Positions 35,968-45,454 of a stretch of DNA of 64,000 nt are shown here, one piece after another (position 1 is the first letter of the stretch; each line of letters opens with the position of its first letter). The DNA comes from Rhizobium terricola (lineage in GTDB: Bacteria > Pseudomonadota > Alphaproteobacteria > Rhizobiales > Rhizobiaceae), in assembly GCF_012927355.1 (NCBI RefSeq), contig NZ_JABBGK010000002.1:826758-890757 (forward strand). The letters are read 5' to 3'. A program made the position numbers and the translations under genes. Below the pieces are notes generated by a model. The model ran no database searches and was not told where the DNA came from. It saw only the letters and a program-made list of their open reading frames with translations.

Positions 35968-37467
35968 TCAGGCCCCCTTGGTCTTCTGTTCCATGGCGTC
36001 GAGGGCAGCAGCCAGACGGCGCTCCTCGTTGTAGTAGCGGGCACGATCCCAGAAGTGCGGCTTGCCGATGCCGGTCGAGACATGGCGACCGACGATCTTG
36101 CCGTTGTGGTCCTCACCTTCGATCTCGTAGCGCATCAGATCCTGGGTGACGATGACATCGCCTTCCATGCCGATCACCTCGGTGATGTGGGTGATGCGGC
36201 GCGAACCGTCGCGCAGGCGGGCGGCCTGGATGACGACGTCGACGGAACCGGCTATGATCTCGCGCACGGTCTTGGCGGGCAGCGTGAAACCGCCCATGGC
36301 GATCATCGATTCCATACGGGAGAGGCACTCGCGCGGCGTGTTGGCGTGAATGGTACCCATCGAACCGTCGTGACCGGTGTTCATCGCCTGCAGGAGGTCG
36401 AAGACCTCCGATCCGCGCACTTCGCCGACGATAATGCGTTCGGGACGCATGCGCAGGCAGTTCTTGACGAGATCGCGCATGGTGATCTCGCCCTCGCCCT
36501 CGATGTTCGGCGGGCGGGTTTCAAGGCGCACCACATGCGGCTGTTGCAACTGGAGTTCGGCGGTATCTTCGCAGGTGATGACGCGCTCGTCGGTATCAAT
36601 GTAGCCGGTGAGGCAGTTGAGGAGCGTCGTCTTACCCGAGCCGGTACCGCCGGAGATGACGACGTTGCAACGGACGCGGCCGATGATCTGCAGGACCTGC
36701 GCGCCCTCCGGCGTGATCGCACCGAACTTGACGAGCTGGTCGAGGTTGAGCTTGTCCTTCTTGAACTTACGAATGGTGAGCGCCGGGCCGTCGATGGCGA
36801 GTGGCGGCGCGATGACGTTGACGCGGCTGCCGTCGGGAAGTCGGGCGTCGCAGATCGGCGAGCTTTCGTCGACGCGGCGGCCAACCTGGCTGACGATGCG
36901 CTGGCAGATCGACAGCAGCTGGGAATTGTCGCGGAACCGGATCTCCGATTCGATGGTCTTGCCATTCACTTCGATGAAGGTCTGGCCGGCTCCGTTGACC
37001 ATGATGTCGGCGATGTCGTCGCGGGCGAGTAGCGGCTCCAGCGGACCGAAACCCAGGACGTCGTTGCAGATGTCCTCGAGCAGTTCTTCCTGCTCGGAAA
37101 TCGACATCGCGAAGTTCTTGATCGTGATGATGTCGTTGACGATGTCGCGGATTTCCTCGCGCGCACTCTCGCCGTCGAGCTTGGCCAGCTGCGACAGATC
37201 GATGGTGTCGATCAGCGCCGAGAAGACCTGGCTCTTGGTATCGTAATAATCCTGGGTGCGCGCAGGGCGCCGACGCGCCGCCGGGGACGCCGGAGCCTGC
37301 ATCGACGGCGGAGCCACCTGCTGGCGGGAGATTGGCTCGTCGGCCGGCTCAAGGGTCGGCGCGGGGCGCTGCGGAGCCACGGCAGCCGGCGACGGCGCCG
37401 GCGAAACCGTTCCGGCTCCTGCTCCGCCCTTGCCAAATCCGTCGCTTCCGCGCTTGCCAAACATCAC
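35968..37467 (-). CDS. cpaF: Pilus ATPase CpaF/TadA
   Basis: The 499-aa protein has a proline/alanine-rich N-terminus (about 1-75) and the type II/IV secretion ATPase core. The Walker A motif is [13 protein letters not shown], the Asp box is TCEDTAEL, the Walker B region is [23 protein letters not shown], and the His box is [11 protein letters not shown]. In Tad systems this cytosolic hexamer drives both extension and retraction of the Flp pilus. It follows cpaE with a 25-bp gap and precedes tadB. Confidence 0.97.
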   Translation of the reverse strand: MMFGKRGSDGFGKGGAGAGTVSPAPSPAAVAPQRPAPTLEPADEPISRQQVAPPSMQAPASPAARRRPARTQDYYDTKSQVFSALIDTIDLSQLAKLDGESAREEIRDIVNDIITIKNFAMSISEQEELLEDICNDVLGFGPLEPLLARDDIADIMVNGAGQTFIEVNGKTIESEIRFRDNSQLLSICQRIVSQVGRRVDESSPICDARLPDGSRVNVIAPPLAIDGPALTIRKFKKDKLNLDQLVKFGAITPEGAQVLQIIGRVRCNVVISGGTGSGKTTLLNCLTGYIDTDERVITCEDTAELQLQQPHVVRLETRPPNIEGEGEITMRDLVKNCLRMRPERIIVGEVRGSEVFDLLQAMNTGHDGSMGTIHANTPRECLSRMESMIAMGGFTLPAKTVREIIAGSVDVVIQAARLRDGSRRITHITEVIGMEGDVIVTQDLMRYEIEGEDHNGKIVGRHVSTGIGKPHFWDRARYYNEERRLAAALDAMEQKTKGA

Positions 37468-37492
37468 TGACTACCTGTTCCTGTCGAAGACA

Positions 37493-38782
37493 TCACTTGC
37501 GCTTCAGAAGCTCGAGCACCTTGCCGAGCCCGGGCTTCTTCGGCTTCTTCACCGTCGCGCGCCCGGTCACCAGATGAGCGATCTGGGCGAAGGTTTCCGA
37601 AGTCGGCGATTTCGCATCGATTTCCGAGATCATCCGGCCGCTGTTCGCGGCATTGCCGAACAGTGCCGCATCGAAGGGAATGATGGCGATCGGCTCGATC
37701 TCAAGTGGTTCGAAGAAGTCCTGCGGCGCAATCTCGGGACGCTTCGGCATGCCCACCTGGTTGAGGATCAGGTGCGGCGGCTTGTCGTTGGGACGCAGCT
37801 TCTTCAGGGCGTCGAGCATGTTCTTGGCATTGCGCAGGTTCGCGAGATCCGGGGCGCAGGTGATGACCACCTCGTCGGCCTCGCCGAGCACCGTGCGCGT
37901 CCAGTCGGACCAGGCATGCGGCACGTCGAGCACCGTGACCGGTGCCGAGCGCTGCAGGAGCTCGAGCAGCGGCTGGAAGGCCGAACGGTCGAAATCATAG
38001 GCCCGGTCGAGAAGCGAAGGGGCAGCAAGCAGCGAAAGGTTCTGCGAGCAGGTCGTCAGCAGGCGATCAAGGAAGACCTCGTCGAGCCGGTCCGGAGAGA
38101 AGACGGCCTCCGCGATGCCCTGTGCCGGGTCCTGGTCGAAGTCGATGTTGGCGGTGCCGTAGGCGAGATCGAGGTCGGCCAGAATGGTTTCGGTCGAAAA
38201 GAGGCTCGAAATGCCGAAGGCACAGTTGTGGGCGATCGTCGAGGAGCCCACGCCGCCCTTGGCGCCGATGAAGGCGATGTTGCGGCCGAGCGGCTCTGCT
38301 TCGGGATCGACGAAGATCGCGGACACCGCGGCCATGATCTCGGCCATGCTGACCGGCGCGACGATGTATTCCGAGATGCCGTTGCGGATCAGCTCGCGAT
38401 AGAGCGCAATGTCGTTGTGGCGACCGATGATGATGACGCGCGAGCTCGGGTCACAGACCTCGGCCAATGGCGCGAGCTCGCCGAGAAGCGCCTGCGGCGT
38501 CGCATCGGTTTCCAGGATGATCAGGTTCGGGGTCGGCGTGGAGCCGAACATCGCGGCCGCAGCGGCGATGTTTCCGCTGGTGATCCGGAGGCTCACCTTG
38601 GCCATGCGCCGATCCTGGGCGCATTGCTCCATCACCCGCTGCACGCCCTCGGAAATGCAGAAGGCGTGCATCGAGATACGCGGCAGAGGCCGCAGGCTTT
38701 CGAGGTCGCCCGTGGCAACCCGTTCCTCGGGGTAGAGTTCGTCCCCGGCCCTCTTCTCGAATTCGTAGTCGATCGCACTCAT
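37493..38782 (-). CDS. cpaE: Pilus localisation protein CpaE/TadZ
   Basis: The 429-aa protein has an N-terminal receiver-like domain without full phosphorylation residues (about 30-145) and a C-terminal MinD/ParA-type ATPase with the deviant Walker A FIGAKGGVGSSTIAHN. It then has ADLDLAYGTANIDFDQDP and LDVPHAWSDWTR. In Caulobacter CpaE sets pilus assembly at the cell pole. It is the fifth gene of the cpa run. Confidence 0.96.
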   Translation of the reverse strand: MSAIDYEFEKRAGDELYPEERVATGDLESLRPLPRISMHAFCISEGVQRVMEQCAQDRRMAKVSLRITSGNIAAAAAMFGSTPTPNLIILETDATPQALLGELAPLAEVCDPSSRVIIIGRHNDIALYRELIRNGISEYIVAPVSMAEIMAAVSAIFVDPEAEPLGRNIAFIGAKGGVGSSTIAHNCAFGISSLFSTETILADLDLAYGTANIDFDQDPAQGIAEAVFSPDRLDEVFLDRLLTTCSQNLSLLAAPSLLDRAYDFDRSAFQPLLELLQRSAPVTVLDVPHAWSDWTRTVLGEADEVVITCAPDLANLRNAKNMLDALKKLRPNDKPPHLILNQVGMPKRPEIAPQDFFEPLEIEPIAIIPFDAALFGNAANSGRMISEIDAKSPTSETFAQIAHLVTGRATVKKPKKPGLGKVLELLKRK

Positions 38783-38815
38783 GCTTTCATCCTGCCTTCA
38801 GACGGTTCGGCCATC

Positions 38816-39571
38816 CTAGTTCGTCGAGGTGTCGGAGCCTTCCCGATAAAGGCCGATCACCGTCGAGCGCCGCGTGGCATCAATCGGTGCCATGGCGCGC
38901 GGGGTGACGAGGTCCATCGGGTTGGCAATCTGGGCTGCGAGGTTGGCCTGGCTGGCGCAACCGAAATTGTGCCAGTTCTTGTTGGCCATGGTGTTGTTCT
39001 GCAGATCTTCGGGCCACTGGCCGCACTGGTCGGTGATCGCGGTCGTCGCGACATAGCTCAGGCGCACGGGAGCGACGTCACCCGTCGCGCCGGCCTGGTA
39101 GGTGGTCTCGATGATGCGCGGCGCCGGTACGCCACGGCTGGTCAGGGCGGCACGGATATCCTTGCGAATATTGGCCGCGGCAGCCGAGTTGGGCGAACCC
39201 TGCGGCAACATGATCTGGATGGTGCCCGTGGAGGACGTCATGTATTCGGAGGCAAAGCCGCCGATGGAATCGCGCATGCCGGCGGTCAGCGCGCGATCTC
39301 CGGACGCCACCGGAACGTCGAGAGTGTGCTCGACCTCGGTGAGCGTGATCGGGTGGCGGGTGCGGTAGTCGTCCGGAATGGCGCCCGTGGACATGTTGTC
39401 CCGGTTGGCACATCCGGCCAGGATGGCGGTCGCGCCGAGGATGGCTGCGGCGAGGGCGGTGCGCGCGAAACGCGGTGCGGCGTAGGTCGATCTCTTCACA
39501 GGCATGACATGGGCGCCTTCGCTCTTGCCGGGGATGGTCTCGTTCGTCTTCATGGCGAGGGCCCCGTTCAC
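38816..39571 (-). CDS. cpaD: CpaD pilus assembly lipoprotein
   Basis: The 251-aa protein has a signal with lipobox LAGC (TAILAGCANRD, Cys about residue 54 from this start). A body of the CpaD family follows (IRAALTSRGVPAPRIIE, DQCGQWPEDL, FGCASQANLAAQIANPMDL). CpaD helps localise and stabilise the pilus secretin in the outer membrane. The start used is GTG 39571, which overlaps the cpaC stop (GTGA); ATG 39553 is an equally possible start. Confidence 0.92.
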   Translation of the reverse strand: MNGALAMKTNETIPGKSEGAHVMPVKRSTYAAPRFARTALAAAILGATAILAGCANRDNMSTGAIPDDYRTRHPITLTEVEHTLDVPVASGDRALTAGMRDSIGGFASEYMTSSTGTIQIMLPQGSPNSAAAANIRKDIRAALTSRGVPAPRIIETTYQAGATGDVAPVRLSYVATTAITDQCGQWPEDLQNNTMANKNWHNFGCASQANLAAQIANPMDLVTPRAMAPIDATRRSTVIGLYREGSDTSTN

Positions 39572-41154
39572 TTGTAGATAAACCCGACGGCGCCGTGGTA
39601 GCGGCCGGAGGCATCCGCCTCGCGTCGGCCGTAGACCTTGTTCACCTTGTTCAGGAAGAAGGTCGCGGCGTCGTTCTCGGGGTTGAAGTTGTCATCCGGG
39701 CGCTGCAGCTGGTTGCGGGCAACCGGACGCACCAGATACGGCGTGGCGATGATCACCAGCTCCGTCTCGTTGCGCTGGAAATCCTTGCTGCGGAAAAGGG
39801 TACCGAGGATCGGAACCTTGGCGAGGCCGGGCACTCCGGACATGGCCTGACGGATGTTGTCCTGAACGAGACCTGCGATCACGATTGAGCCGCCGGAGGG
39901 GAGTTCCACGGTGGTCGAGGCTTCGCGCTTGCGGATCGACATATAGGTGGAGCCGGGGATGCCGGTGGACGTATTGCCCGTGACTGCCGAACCTTCCCAG
40001 GTCGGTTCGGAGACATTGGTCTCGATCTTCAGGCTGATGCGGCCGGGCGCCAGGACGACCGGGCGGAAATTCAGCTCGATACCGTAGTCGACCGATTCCG
40101 TCGTGCGGCTGACCGACGGCTGGCCGGTATCGCTGTCGACACCGATTTCCTGTTCAGCTGCCATGCGGAACTCGCCACCGACATAGAACTTGGCGTCCTC
40201 GCCGGAAATGGCGGTCAGGCTCGGCTCGGCGAGCGTGCGCATCACGCCCGCCTGCTCCATCGCATTGATGTAGCTGCCGATGGTGTAACGGCCGATCGTG
40301 GCGGCAGCCGTCGGCAGCGATCCGCCGAGCGCATTGGTGACACTCACGGCATTGCCGAGGTTGGCCGGGTTCTGGAAGGTGATGCCGCTCGAACCGTCGG
40401 AAACGCGGCCGTTGAAGCCGAGCTGCTTGAGAACCTGGCGGCTGACTTCGGCGACGGTCACCTTCAGCGAAACCTGGTCCTCGCCCTCGATGGTCAGCAA
40501 ATTGACGATCTGCGAGACTTGGCGTTCTTCGGCGAAAATCGCGACGTCGCCGCCGTCCTTGCTGCTCGACGCGGTCTCGTTGCGGGTCGTCGCCTCGCCG
40601 CCCTTGAGGAAGGCATTGGCCAGGCTTTCGGCGCGTGACGCATCCTGGGGCGTGCGCACCGTGCCGGTCAGCACGATGTTGTCGGAAACGATCTCGACGG
40701 TGATGTCGGATTCGGGAATGAAACGGCGCAGGTTGGTCTCGAGGCCGGCGATATCGCGTTCGATCTCGATGTCGAGACTGACAACTTCCTCGCCGTTCTC
40801 ACCGAAGATGAAGATGTTGGTCTGGCCGACGGATTTGCCGAACAGATAGATGCGGCGCGAAGTGCGCGTCACCGCGTCCGCCATTTCCGGATCGGCGACG
40901 AGGATATCGTGGGCATCCTGCGGCAGGTCGATGACGAGCGCCTTGTTCAGGCCGAGCTTGATGGTGCGGCGAGCACCGGGACCGGCCTCGGCGATGCGGA
41001 TCACGCTCTGGCTCGCGGCTTCGGCGACGGGCATATCGAAGAGATGCGGCGCGAAACTGCCCGGCATGCCGGAGAAGGCCAGCGAGAACGCGAGGCCTCC
41101 GGCGAGCGAGGAACGGAATTTCTGTTTCAAGCTGTTCATGACATCCCCACTCAT
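39568..41154 (-). CDS. cpaC: Pilus secretin CpaC/RcpA
   Basis: The 528-aa protein has a signal peptide (about 1-35 from Met6). The N-terminal pilus domain follows (IKLGLNKALVIDLPQDAHDILV and GKSVGQTNIFIFGENG), then a BON-like region (DITVEIVSDNIVLTGTVRTPQ) and the secretin beta-domain with the C-terminal signature VELPSGGSIVIAGLVQDN. It forms the outer-membrane channel of the Flp pilus. The first ATG (41154) overlaps the cpaB stop (ATGA), and the second (41139) follows GGGGA; either may be used. Confidence 0.95.
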   Translation of the reverse strand: MSGDVMNSLKQKFRSSLAGGLAFSLAFSGMPGSFAPHLFDMPVAEAASQSVIRIAEAGPGARRTIKLGLNKALVIDLPQDAHDILVADPEMADAVTRTSRRIYLFGKSVGQTNIFIFGENGEEVVSLDIEIERDIAGLETNLRRFIPESDITVEIVSDNIVLTGTVRTPQDASRAESLANAFLKGGEATTRNETASSSKDGGDVAIFAEERQVSQIVNLLTIEGEDQVSLKVTVAEVSRQVLKQLGFNGRVSDGSSGITFQNPANLGNAVSVTNALGGSLPTAAATIGRYTIGSYINAMEQAGVMRTLAEPSLTAISGEDAKFYVGGEFRMAAEQEIGVDSDTGQPSVSRTTESVDYGIELNFRPVVLAPGRISLKIETNVSEPTWEGSAVTGNTSTGIPGSTYMSIRKREASTTVELPSGGSIVIAGLVQDNIRQAMSGVPGLAKVPILGTLFRSKDFQRNETELVIIATPYLVRPVARNQLQRPDDNFNPENDAATFFLNKVNKVYGRREADASGRYHGAVGFIYK

Positions 41155-41963
41155 TCGGACTTCGCATCGGTGGTCGACTTGACCACCTCGCCCGACTTGA
41201 TGACCTGGATCGATGGTCGGCCGGAACCGCCGCTCAGCAGGTAGTCGGCGGCGGACGTGTCTTCTTCCTGCGCGTCGGCAACCGAACGCAGGGCAAGCGA
41301 GAGCCGCTCCGCCATCTGCTGGGCGACCGTGATGACCTTTGCCTGATCCGGGGTCAGCTCGAGGGTCGCAGTAGTACCGACGACCGACTTCGAGCCGTCA
41401 TCCTTTTCCTGGATCTGCTGGTCGATCGCGAGAACGCGCACATTGGAGAGAACCGTTTCAGTCAGGAAGGCATCGGCCTCGCCCCGGCGAACCATGATGA
41501 CGTCGACACGGTCGTTCGGAAGGATGAAGCCGCCGGCACCGGTGACGACCGAAATCTCGGTGGCGACCGCGCGCTTTCCGGACGGCAGAAGCGACGACAT
41601 GATTCGCGACGACGAATCGGCGATCTTCTCGCGCCGCACCGGCTCGCCTTCGAACATGGGCAGTCGTACGACCGTGCCGGCAAGTTCGGTCAGGGCCTGG
41701 GGACGGTTGGTTTCGGTAATGAAGCCCTCGACGATACTGCCCTCGGGCCAGGCCATCCAACGCATCGACTTGTCGTCAAGGCGCGAGCCCACCGGCAGAT
41801 TTGCCGCAGAAACCAGCACGTTGACGGTCGGTTCCTTCTGTACCACGGTTTCGGCCTGCTGCTGCACAACCGATCTCGGGCCGCCGAGGCGCATGGCCAG
41901 CAATCCGGCCAGGCCGGCTGCGACGATAGCCACTGCGAGAATGATGATGCGCGCGGGTTTCAT
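41151..41963 (-). CDS. cpaB: CpaB/RcpC pilus assembly protein with SAF domain
   Basis: The 270-aa protein has one N-terminal membrane helix (about 5-25) and then a SAF/CpaB domain (VLVSAANLPVGSRLDDKSMRWMAWPE and RAVATEISVVTGAGGFILPNDRVDVIM). CpaB works in the periplasm with the secretin and may bind peptidoglycan. CtrA-like half-sites lie upstream (42005-42068). Confidence 0.95.
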   Translation of the reverse strand: MKPARIIILAVAIVAAGLAGLLAMRLGGPRSVVQQQAETVVQKEPTVNVLVSAANLPVGSRLDDKSMRWMAWPEGSIVEGFITETNRPQALTELAGTVVRLPMFEGEPVRREKIADSSSRIMSSLLPSGKRAVATEISVVTGAGGFILPNDRVDVIMVRRGEADAFLTETVLSNVRVLAIDQQIQEKDDGSKSVVGTTATLELTPDQAKVITVAQQMAERLSLALRSVADAQEEDTSAADYLLSGGSGRPSIQVIKSGEVVKSTTDAKSE

Positions 41964-42011
41964 GATCGTTCCTTGAGGGACACAAAGGTCTGTGTCCGGC
42001 AGAATGATCAG

Positions 42012-42068
42012 GAATTGGTGTAATTATGGTTAATAAGCGCCTTACGATCTTGGTTAACGATCGCTTTA
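42012..42068 (-). promoter_or_regulatory. cpaB upstream region with TTAA sites (CtrA-like)
   Basis: TTAA-N7-TTTA lies at 42054-42068. On the minus strand TTAACCA occurs twice (about 42050-42057 and 42026-42033), one copy reading TTAACCAT. These match the CtrA half-site known from Caulobacter pilus genes. Confidence 0.4.
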
Positions 42069-42084
42069 TGGGCTCGCAGACCGG

Positions 42085-42600
42085 CTAGCCGCGCAGTCCC
42101 TCCAGCGCGGCCAGGACGAGAGGCGATTGCGGGTAGGTGGCGAGCCCAGCGACGCCGATGGCGATCGCATAGGGGATCTTCTTGGCCGAGATGATCGAAT
42201 CGGGCAGCGGCAGCCCCATGGCAAGCACCGAATTCGAGCGTGCCCGCAGGATGAGGATCAGCAGGGTCAGCGCGCCTCCGGCATAGGCGACATAGACAAG
42301 AAAGGTGAAGAGCGCCGGCGTCAGGCCGTACCAGACGGCGGCGGCGGTCAGCAGCTTGGCATCGCCACCACCCATGACGTTCAAGGCAAAGAGAGCAAAG
42401 CCGACGGAGAAGACGACGAGGCCGGCGGCAAAATGGAGGCCAAAGGTCGTCCAGGTCATGCCAACAAAGGGCGCGACAACGAGGAAGGCGGCCAGAAGGA
42501 TAAGAGGAATGCGATTGGGAATCGTCATCTCGAAGAAGTCCGTCCAGGACGCAAGAACGAGGCACATCGGGAAAATCACGAAAATCGCGGCTTCAAGCAT
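42085..42600 (-). CDS. cpaA: Prepilin peptidase CpaA (TadV)
   Basis: The 171-aa membrane protein has about six helices. The two aspartates of the A24 peptidase family are in LASWTDFFEMTIPN and NVMGGGDAKLLTA. It cuts and prepares Flp pilin. The start ATG 42600 lies nine bases after AAGGGA; the longer frame to 42744 runs over the pilin terminator and is not coding. Confidence 0.95.
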   Translation of the reverse strand: MLEAAIFVIFPMCLVLASWTDFFEMTIPNRIPLILLAAFLVVAPFVGMTWTTFGLHFAAGLVVFSVGFALFALNVMGGGDAKLLTAAAVWYGLTPALFTFLVYVAYAGGALTLLILILRARSNSVLAMGLPLPDSIISAKKIPYAIAIGVAGLATYPQSPLVLAALEGLRG

Positions 42601-42708
42601 GACTGACATTCCCTTCCAAGGATCAACGCAGGATAGTCGGGAGGCCTTACGAAATCGCAAACCCGGACTGCGGATGACGGGTCGGTCCACCGACGATCCG
42701 CGCGCCAC

Positions 42709-42742
42709 AAAAAAGAAAAGCCGCCTCCAGCTTGGAAGCGGC
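42709..42742 (-). terminator. Rho-independent terminator after the pilin gene
   Basis: Stem GCCGCTTCCA/TGGAGGCGGC (one T-G pair; 42742-42733 and 42729-42720) followed by TTTTCTTTTTT on the minus strand, about 45 bp beyond the pilin stop. It allows high pilin expression separate from cpaA. Confidence 0.9.
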
Positions 42743-42787
42743 ATTTTCCATGGCAGCCGGAACGGTGGCGAAAGCCACCGGATCCGA

Positions 42788-42964
42788 TTAGTTGCTGGCG
42801 TTGTCGAGCGTCGTTGCGAGGCCCGAGAACTTGTTGTCGAGCGAGTTGCCGAGCGTCGAAGCGCCGGTGATCAGGGCAACAGAGATGAGGGCAGCGATCA
42901 GGCCGTACTCGATTGCGGTTGCGCCGGACTCATCCTTCAGGAAACGTGCGAAAATCTTGGTCAT
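42788..42964 (-). CDS. pilA: Flp/Fap-type major pilin (58 aa)
   Basis: The 58-aa product is MTKIFARFLKDESG followed by ATAIEYGLIAALISVALITG and a polar tail ending ATTLDNASN. This is the Flp type IVb pilin: CpaA cuts after the Gly, and the Glu-Tyr pair of the Flp motif follows. AGGAG lies seven bases before ATG. It is the first gene of the minus-strand cpa run, with its own terminator, and is the fibre subunit assembled by the rest. Confidence 0.96.
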   Translation of the reverse strand: MTKIFARFLKDESGATAIEYGLIAALISVALITGASTLGNSLDNKFSGLATTLDNASN

Positions 42965-43541
42965 GTTACTCTCCTACTCCACAAAAGTTGTTCAGCACTT
43001 CCGGCAACTGTTTGCCGCTGCTCGGATGCCAGCAACCTACACAGGAGCGTATTGCCATCGGCTTAAGAAAGAGGATTAACGGACCGTAAAGGGGGATTTG
43101 CCCGAGGTGTGGTAAACAATTGCCTGAAGCAATTCCGTGCATTTTAGAGAATAACCCGACACGTCCCGGGAAGCCTGGAAATACTTCATGCAAATCAGGG
43201 AGCTAAGCTTGGCCGCAGGGGACCAGACGACCGCGGCGTTCTGTCCGTGACCATCGATCACCCCTGGCGACCGCAGGGAAACGGCCGCGGAACCGGCTCA
43301 AATGTGTCGAACCGGAACACACGAGACGCATTTGACAGTCAAGCACGTCTCCCCGTCAGCACGTTCGCCTTCAGTCTCGGCACGGAATTGAAAACTCCTC
43401 AAAGCGACCGCACGACCCGAAGATGCCCAGAGGGTCGAAAACACGGCGGTTTGGGCGACAGGCTTAACGGATCATTCACCATTCAGGCCCATGCTCTCAG
43501 CCCAGTCATTGGTCACGAGCGTCTTCAAAGGGCTGGCACGT
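42965..43541. other. 577-bp control region between pilin and the plus-strand minor pilin genes
   Basis: No gene is seen. Next to the pilin gene on the minus strand are CAGTTGCCGGAAGTGCTG and, further up, TTAATCCTCTTTCTTAAG (TTAA-N9-TTAA). Near the right end TTAA-N7-TTCA lies at 43464-43478, about 65 bp before the next start. A long leader for the pilin is likely. Confidence 0.55.
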
Positions 43542-43946
43542 ATGTTGTCTCGCAGCGCTATCATATCGCTTTCCGGCGCCCTGGCGCTGAGCAGCGCGCT
43601 ATCGGCCGTTTCAGCCCGCGCGGAAGACAATCTCCTGCGTGTCTATATGAACAGCGCGCGCGTGCTGAAGCTCGACCGGCCCGTCAGCAAGGTCATCGTC
43701 GGCAACTCCGACGTTGCCGACGCAACGGTTGCCGATGCGCAGACCATCGTCCTGACCGGCCGCGCCTTCGGCACCACCAACATCGTGCTTCTCGATGCAG
43801 ACGGCAACGCGATCGTCGACGAACGGATCCTGGTCTCCATCGACGAAGGCAATACGGTTCGCGTCTTCAAGGCAACGTCACGGACCGTGCTCTCATGCTC
43901 ACCGAACTGCGAAGAACACGCGGCGACCGGCAGCAGTTCGAACTAG
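43542..43946 (+). CDS. Small exported protein with pilus/secretin N-terminal domain
   Basis: The product from ATG 43542 (134 aa; AAAGGG nine bases upstream) has a signal peptide (about 1-27, ending VSARAED). The rest is a secretin N-terminal pilus domain: YMNSARVLKLDRPVSKVIVGNSDVADATVADAQTIVLTGRAFGTTNIVLLD, given only in part. It resembles the first domain of CpaC, yet it has no secretin barrel. It ends with two Cys (SCSPNCEEHA). Its role may be to assist the channel or act as a stand-alone periplasmic subunit. The start at 43491 is a weaker option. Confidence 0.88.
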   Translation: MLSRSAIISLSGALALSSALSAVSARAEDNLLRVYMNSARVLKLDRPVSKVIVGNSDVADATVADAQTIVLTGRAFGTTNIVLLDADGNAIVDERILVSIDEGNTVRVFKATSRTVLSCSPNCEEHAATGSSSN

Positions 43947-44078
43947 GTCAACTGTTCCCTTTTCGAAACCAGAACCGTTCCGAGCCTGAACGTCGTTCGA
44001 ATTGTAAATATCGACGGAACGGAAAATCAATACTTGGCGCCTAATGTCCGGGTGTATTCCGACTATCGGACATGGGCG

Positions 44079-44714
44079 ATGAGCGCGCAGCAAGAACAGG
44101 ACACCGCAGGGGCGAAACCAGGACGACGCAGGCGCCCGCTGTGGCGGCGGATGCTGAAGTCCCGCGACGGAGCGGCGGCGATCGAATTCGCCATCCTTGC
44201 CATCCCCTATTTCCTTATCATCTTCGCAACGATCGAGACGTTCGTGGCCTTTACGGCCGAGCAGCTCGTTTCGACGGCAGTCAATAACCTGGCGCGCGAG
44301 CTCAGAACCGGCAACATCACCTACAATCTCGGTCGCAGCACCGACATGACGAAGGTGCAGTTCCGTACGGCCTTCTGCGACGAGGTGTCGATCCTGATCA
44401 CCTGCTCCGATGAAGAGATCGCCACGCCAAGCCAGCTCTATCTCGACGTACGCACCTTCCCGACCTTCGGCGACATCCCGACGAGCATTCCGCGGGTCTC
44501 GAGCGCACAATTCGCCGACATCGATCCGTCGAGCTTCGCGTTCACACCCGGCGGGGCAAAGTCGATCAACATGGTGCGGGCGCTCTATCGCTGGAAGGTG
44601 ATGACCGACCTCGTGCGCCCCTACATCACCACCATCCGGCCCGCCGACGGCTCGATGCCGACCGACTTCCTGATCGTCGCGACGACCGCCTTCCAGAATG
44701 AGGCCTATCCGTGA
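44079..44714 (+). CDS. TadE-like minor pilin protein
   Basis: The 211-aa protein has a basic N-terminus and a TadE signature: SRDGAAAIEFAILAIPYFLIIFATIETF, shown only in part, which is the type IVb pilin-like segment with Glu five residues after the Gly cleavage site. A periplasmic domain with two Cys (FCDEVSILITCSDEE) follows. TadE is a pseudopilin cut by the prepilin peptidase and needed for pilus assembly. Its stop overlaps the next start (GTGA, 44711-44714). Confidence 0.93.
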   Translation: MSAQQEQDTAGAKPGRRRRPLWRRMLKSRDGAAAIEFAILAIPYFLIIFATIETFVAFTAEQLVSTAVNNLARELRTGNITYNLGRSTDMTKVQFRTAFCDEVSILITCSDEEIATPSQLYLDVRTFPTFGDIPTSIPRVSSAQFADIDPSSFAFTPGGAKSINMVRALYRWKVMTDLVRPYITTIRPADGSMPTDFLIVATTAFQNEAYP

Positions 44715-45331
44715 GCCCTTCGAAGACGCCCAAGGCACAGGATCCCCACAGCGGGCGGGCAGGCGGATATGCGCGGCGACTGGCCGCCATGCTGCGGCGT
44801 TTGCGCGACGACCGCAGCGGGATCGGCGGCGTGGAATTCGCGCTTCTGGCGCCGATGCTCATCGTCATCTACCTGATGGCTTTCGAACTGACGCTTGCCT
44901 TCAACACATCGAAGCGGGCGACGATGGCGGCGAGCACGGTCGCCGATATCGTGTCACGCACCGATTCGGTGGTGAAGGCCGATCTCACCGACATGGTCGA
45001 CGTCGCCGACGCGATCTTCGCGCCCTACAGTCCGAACAATCTCTCGCTCAAGATCACGGGGGTGAAGGTCGACAGCGCCAAGGCGGCAAAAGTCGCCTGG
45101 TCGTGGTCGAATTCCGGAACGGCGCCCTATGCCGTCGGTACCGCCGTCAGCATACCGAGCGACATGCTTGCGGCGGACATCTTCCTCATTCGCACGGAAC
45201 TCAGCGTCTCCCACGAACTGCTGATGTTCCTACCGAGCATGTCCGGCCAGGAGCTCAAGAGCCTGACCATCAGCCGCGAGTTCTTCTTCCGCCAGCGCAT
45301 CAACGACGAGGTCAAGTGCGGCGACTGCTGA
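44711..45331 (+). CDS. TadE/TadF-like minor pilin protein
   Basis: The 206-aa protein starts at GTG 44711, coupled to the TadE gene. After a basic leader it has a second TadE-like segment (RSGIGGVEFALLAPMLIVIYLMAFELT), shown in part, with Glu after Gly-Gly-Val. The periplasmic domain ends with EVKCGDC, a CxxC-like end. It is the partner of the previous gene, and together they make the pseudopilin pair of the Tad system. Confidence 0.92.
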   Translation: MSPSKTPKAQDPHSGRAGGYARRLAAMLRRLRDDRSGIGGVEFALLAPMLIVIYLMAFELTLAFNTSKRATMAASTVADIVSRTDSVVKADLTDMVDVADAIFAPYSPNNLSLKITGVKVDSAKAAKVAWSWSNSGTAPYAVGTAVSIPSDMLAADIFLIRTELSVSHELLMFLPSMSGQELKSLTISREFFFRQRINDEVKCGDC

Positions 45332-45454
45332 ACCGATAGGAGCTACCCTCCGTCGGCTCGAATTTGCCAAGGCAAGAGTCAGGCGGTATTGATGCCGCGT
45401 TGACCGCTTGAACAACGAAGGCCATGACGGCCCTTCCCGCGGCGCAGGTGGACC

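Noticed and set aside
37256..39577. 773-codon plus-strand frame
   Set aside because: Antisense to cpaF, cpaE and cpaD, all of which have strong family matches. The long frame is a GC effect.
42085..42744. Longer 219-aa version of CpaA
   Set aside because: The added part would cover the pilin terminator hairpin. AAGGGA before 42600 fixes the shorter start.
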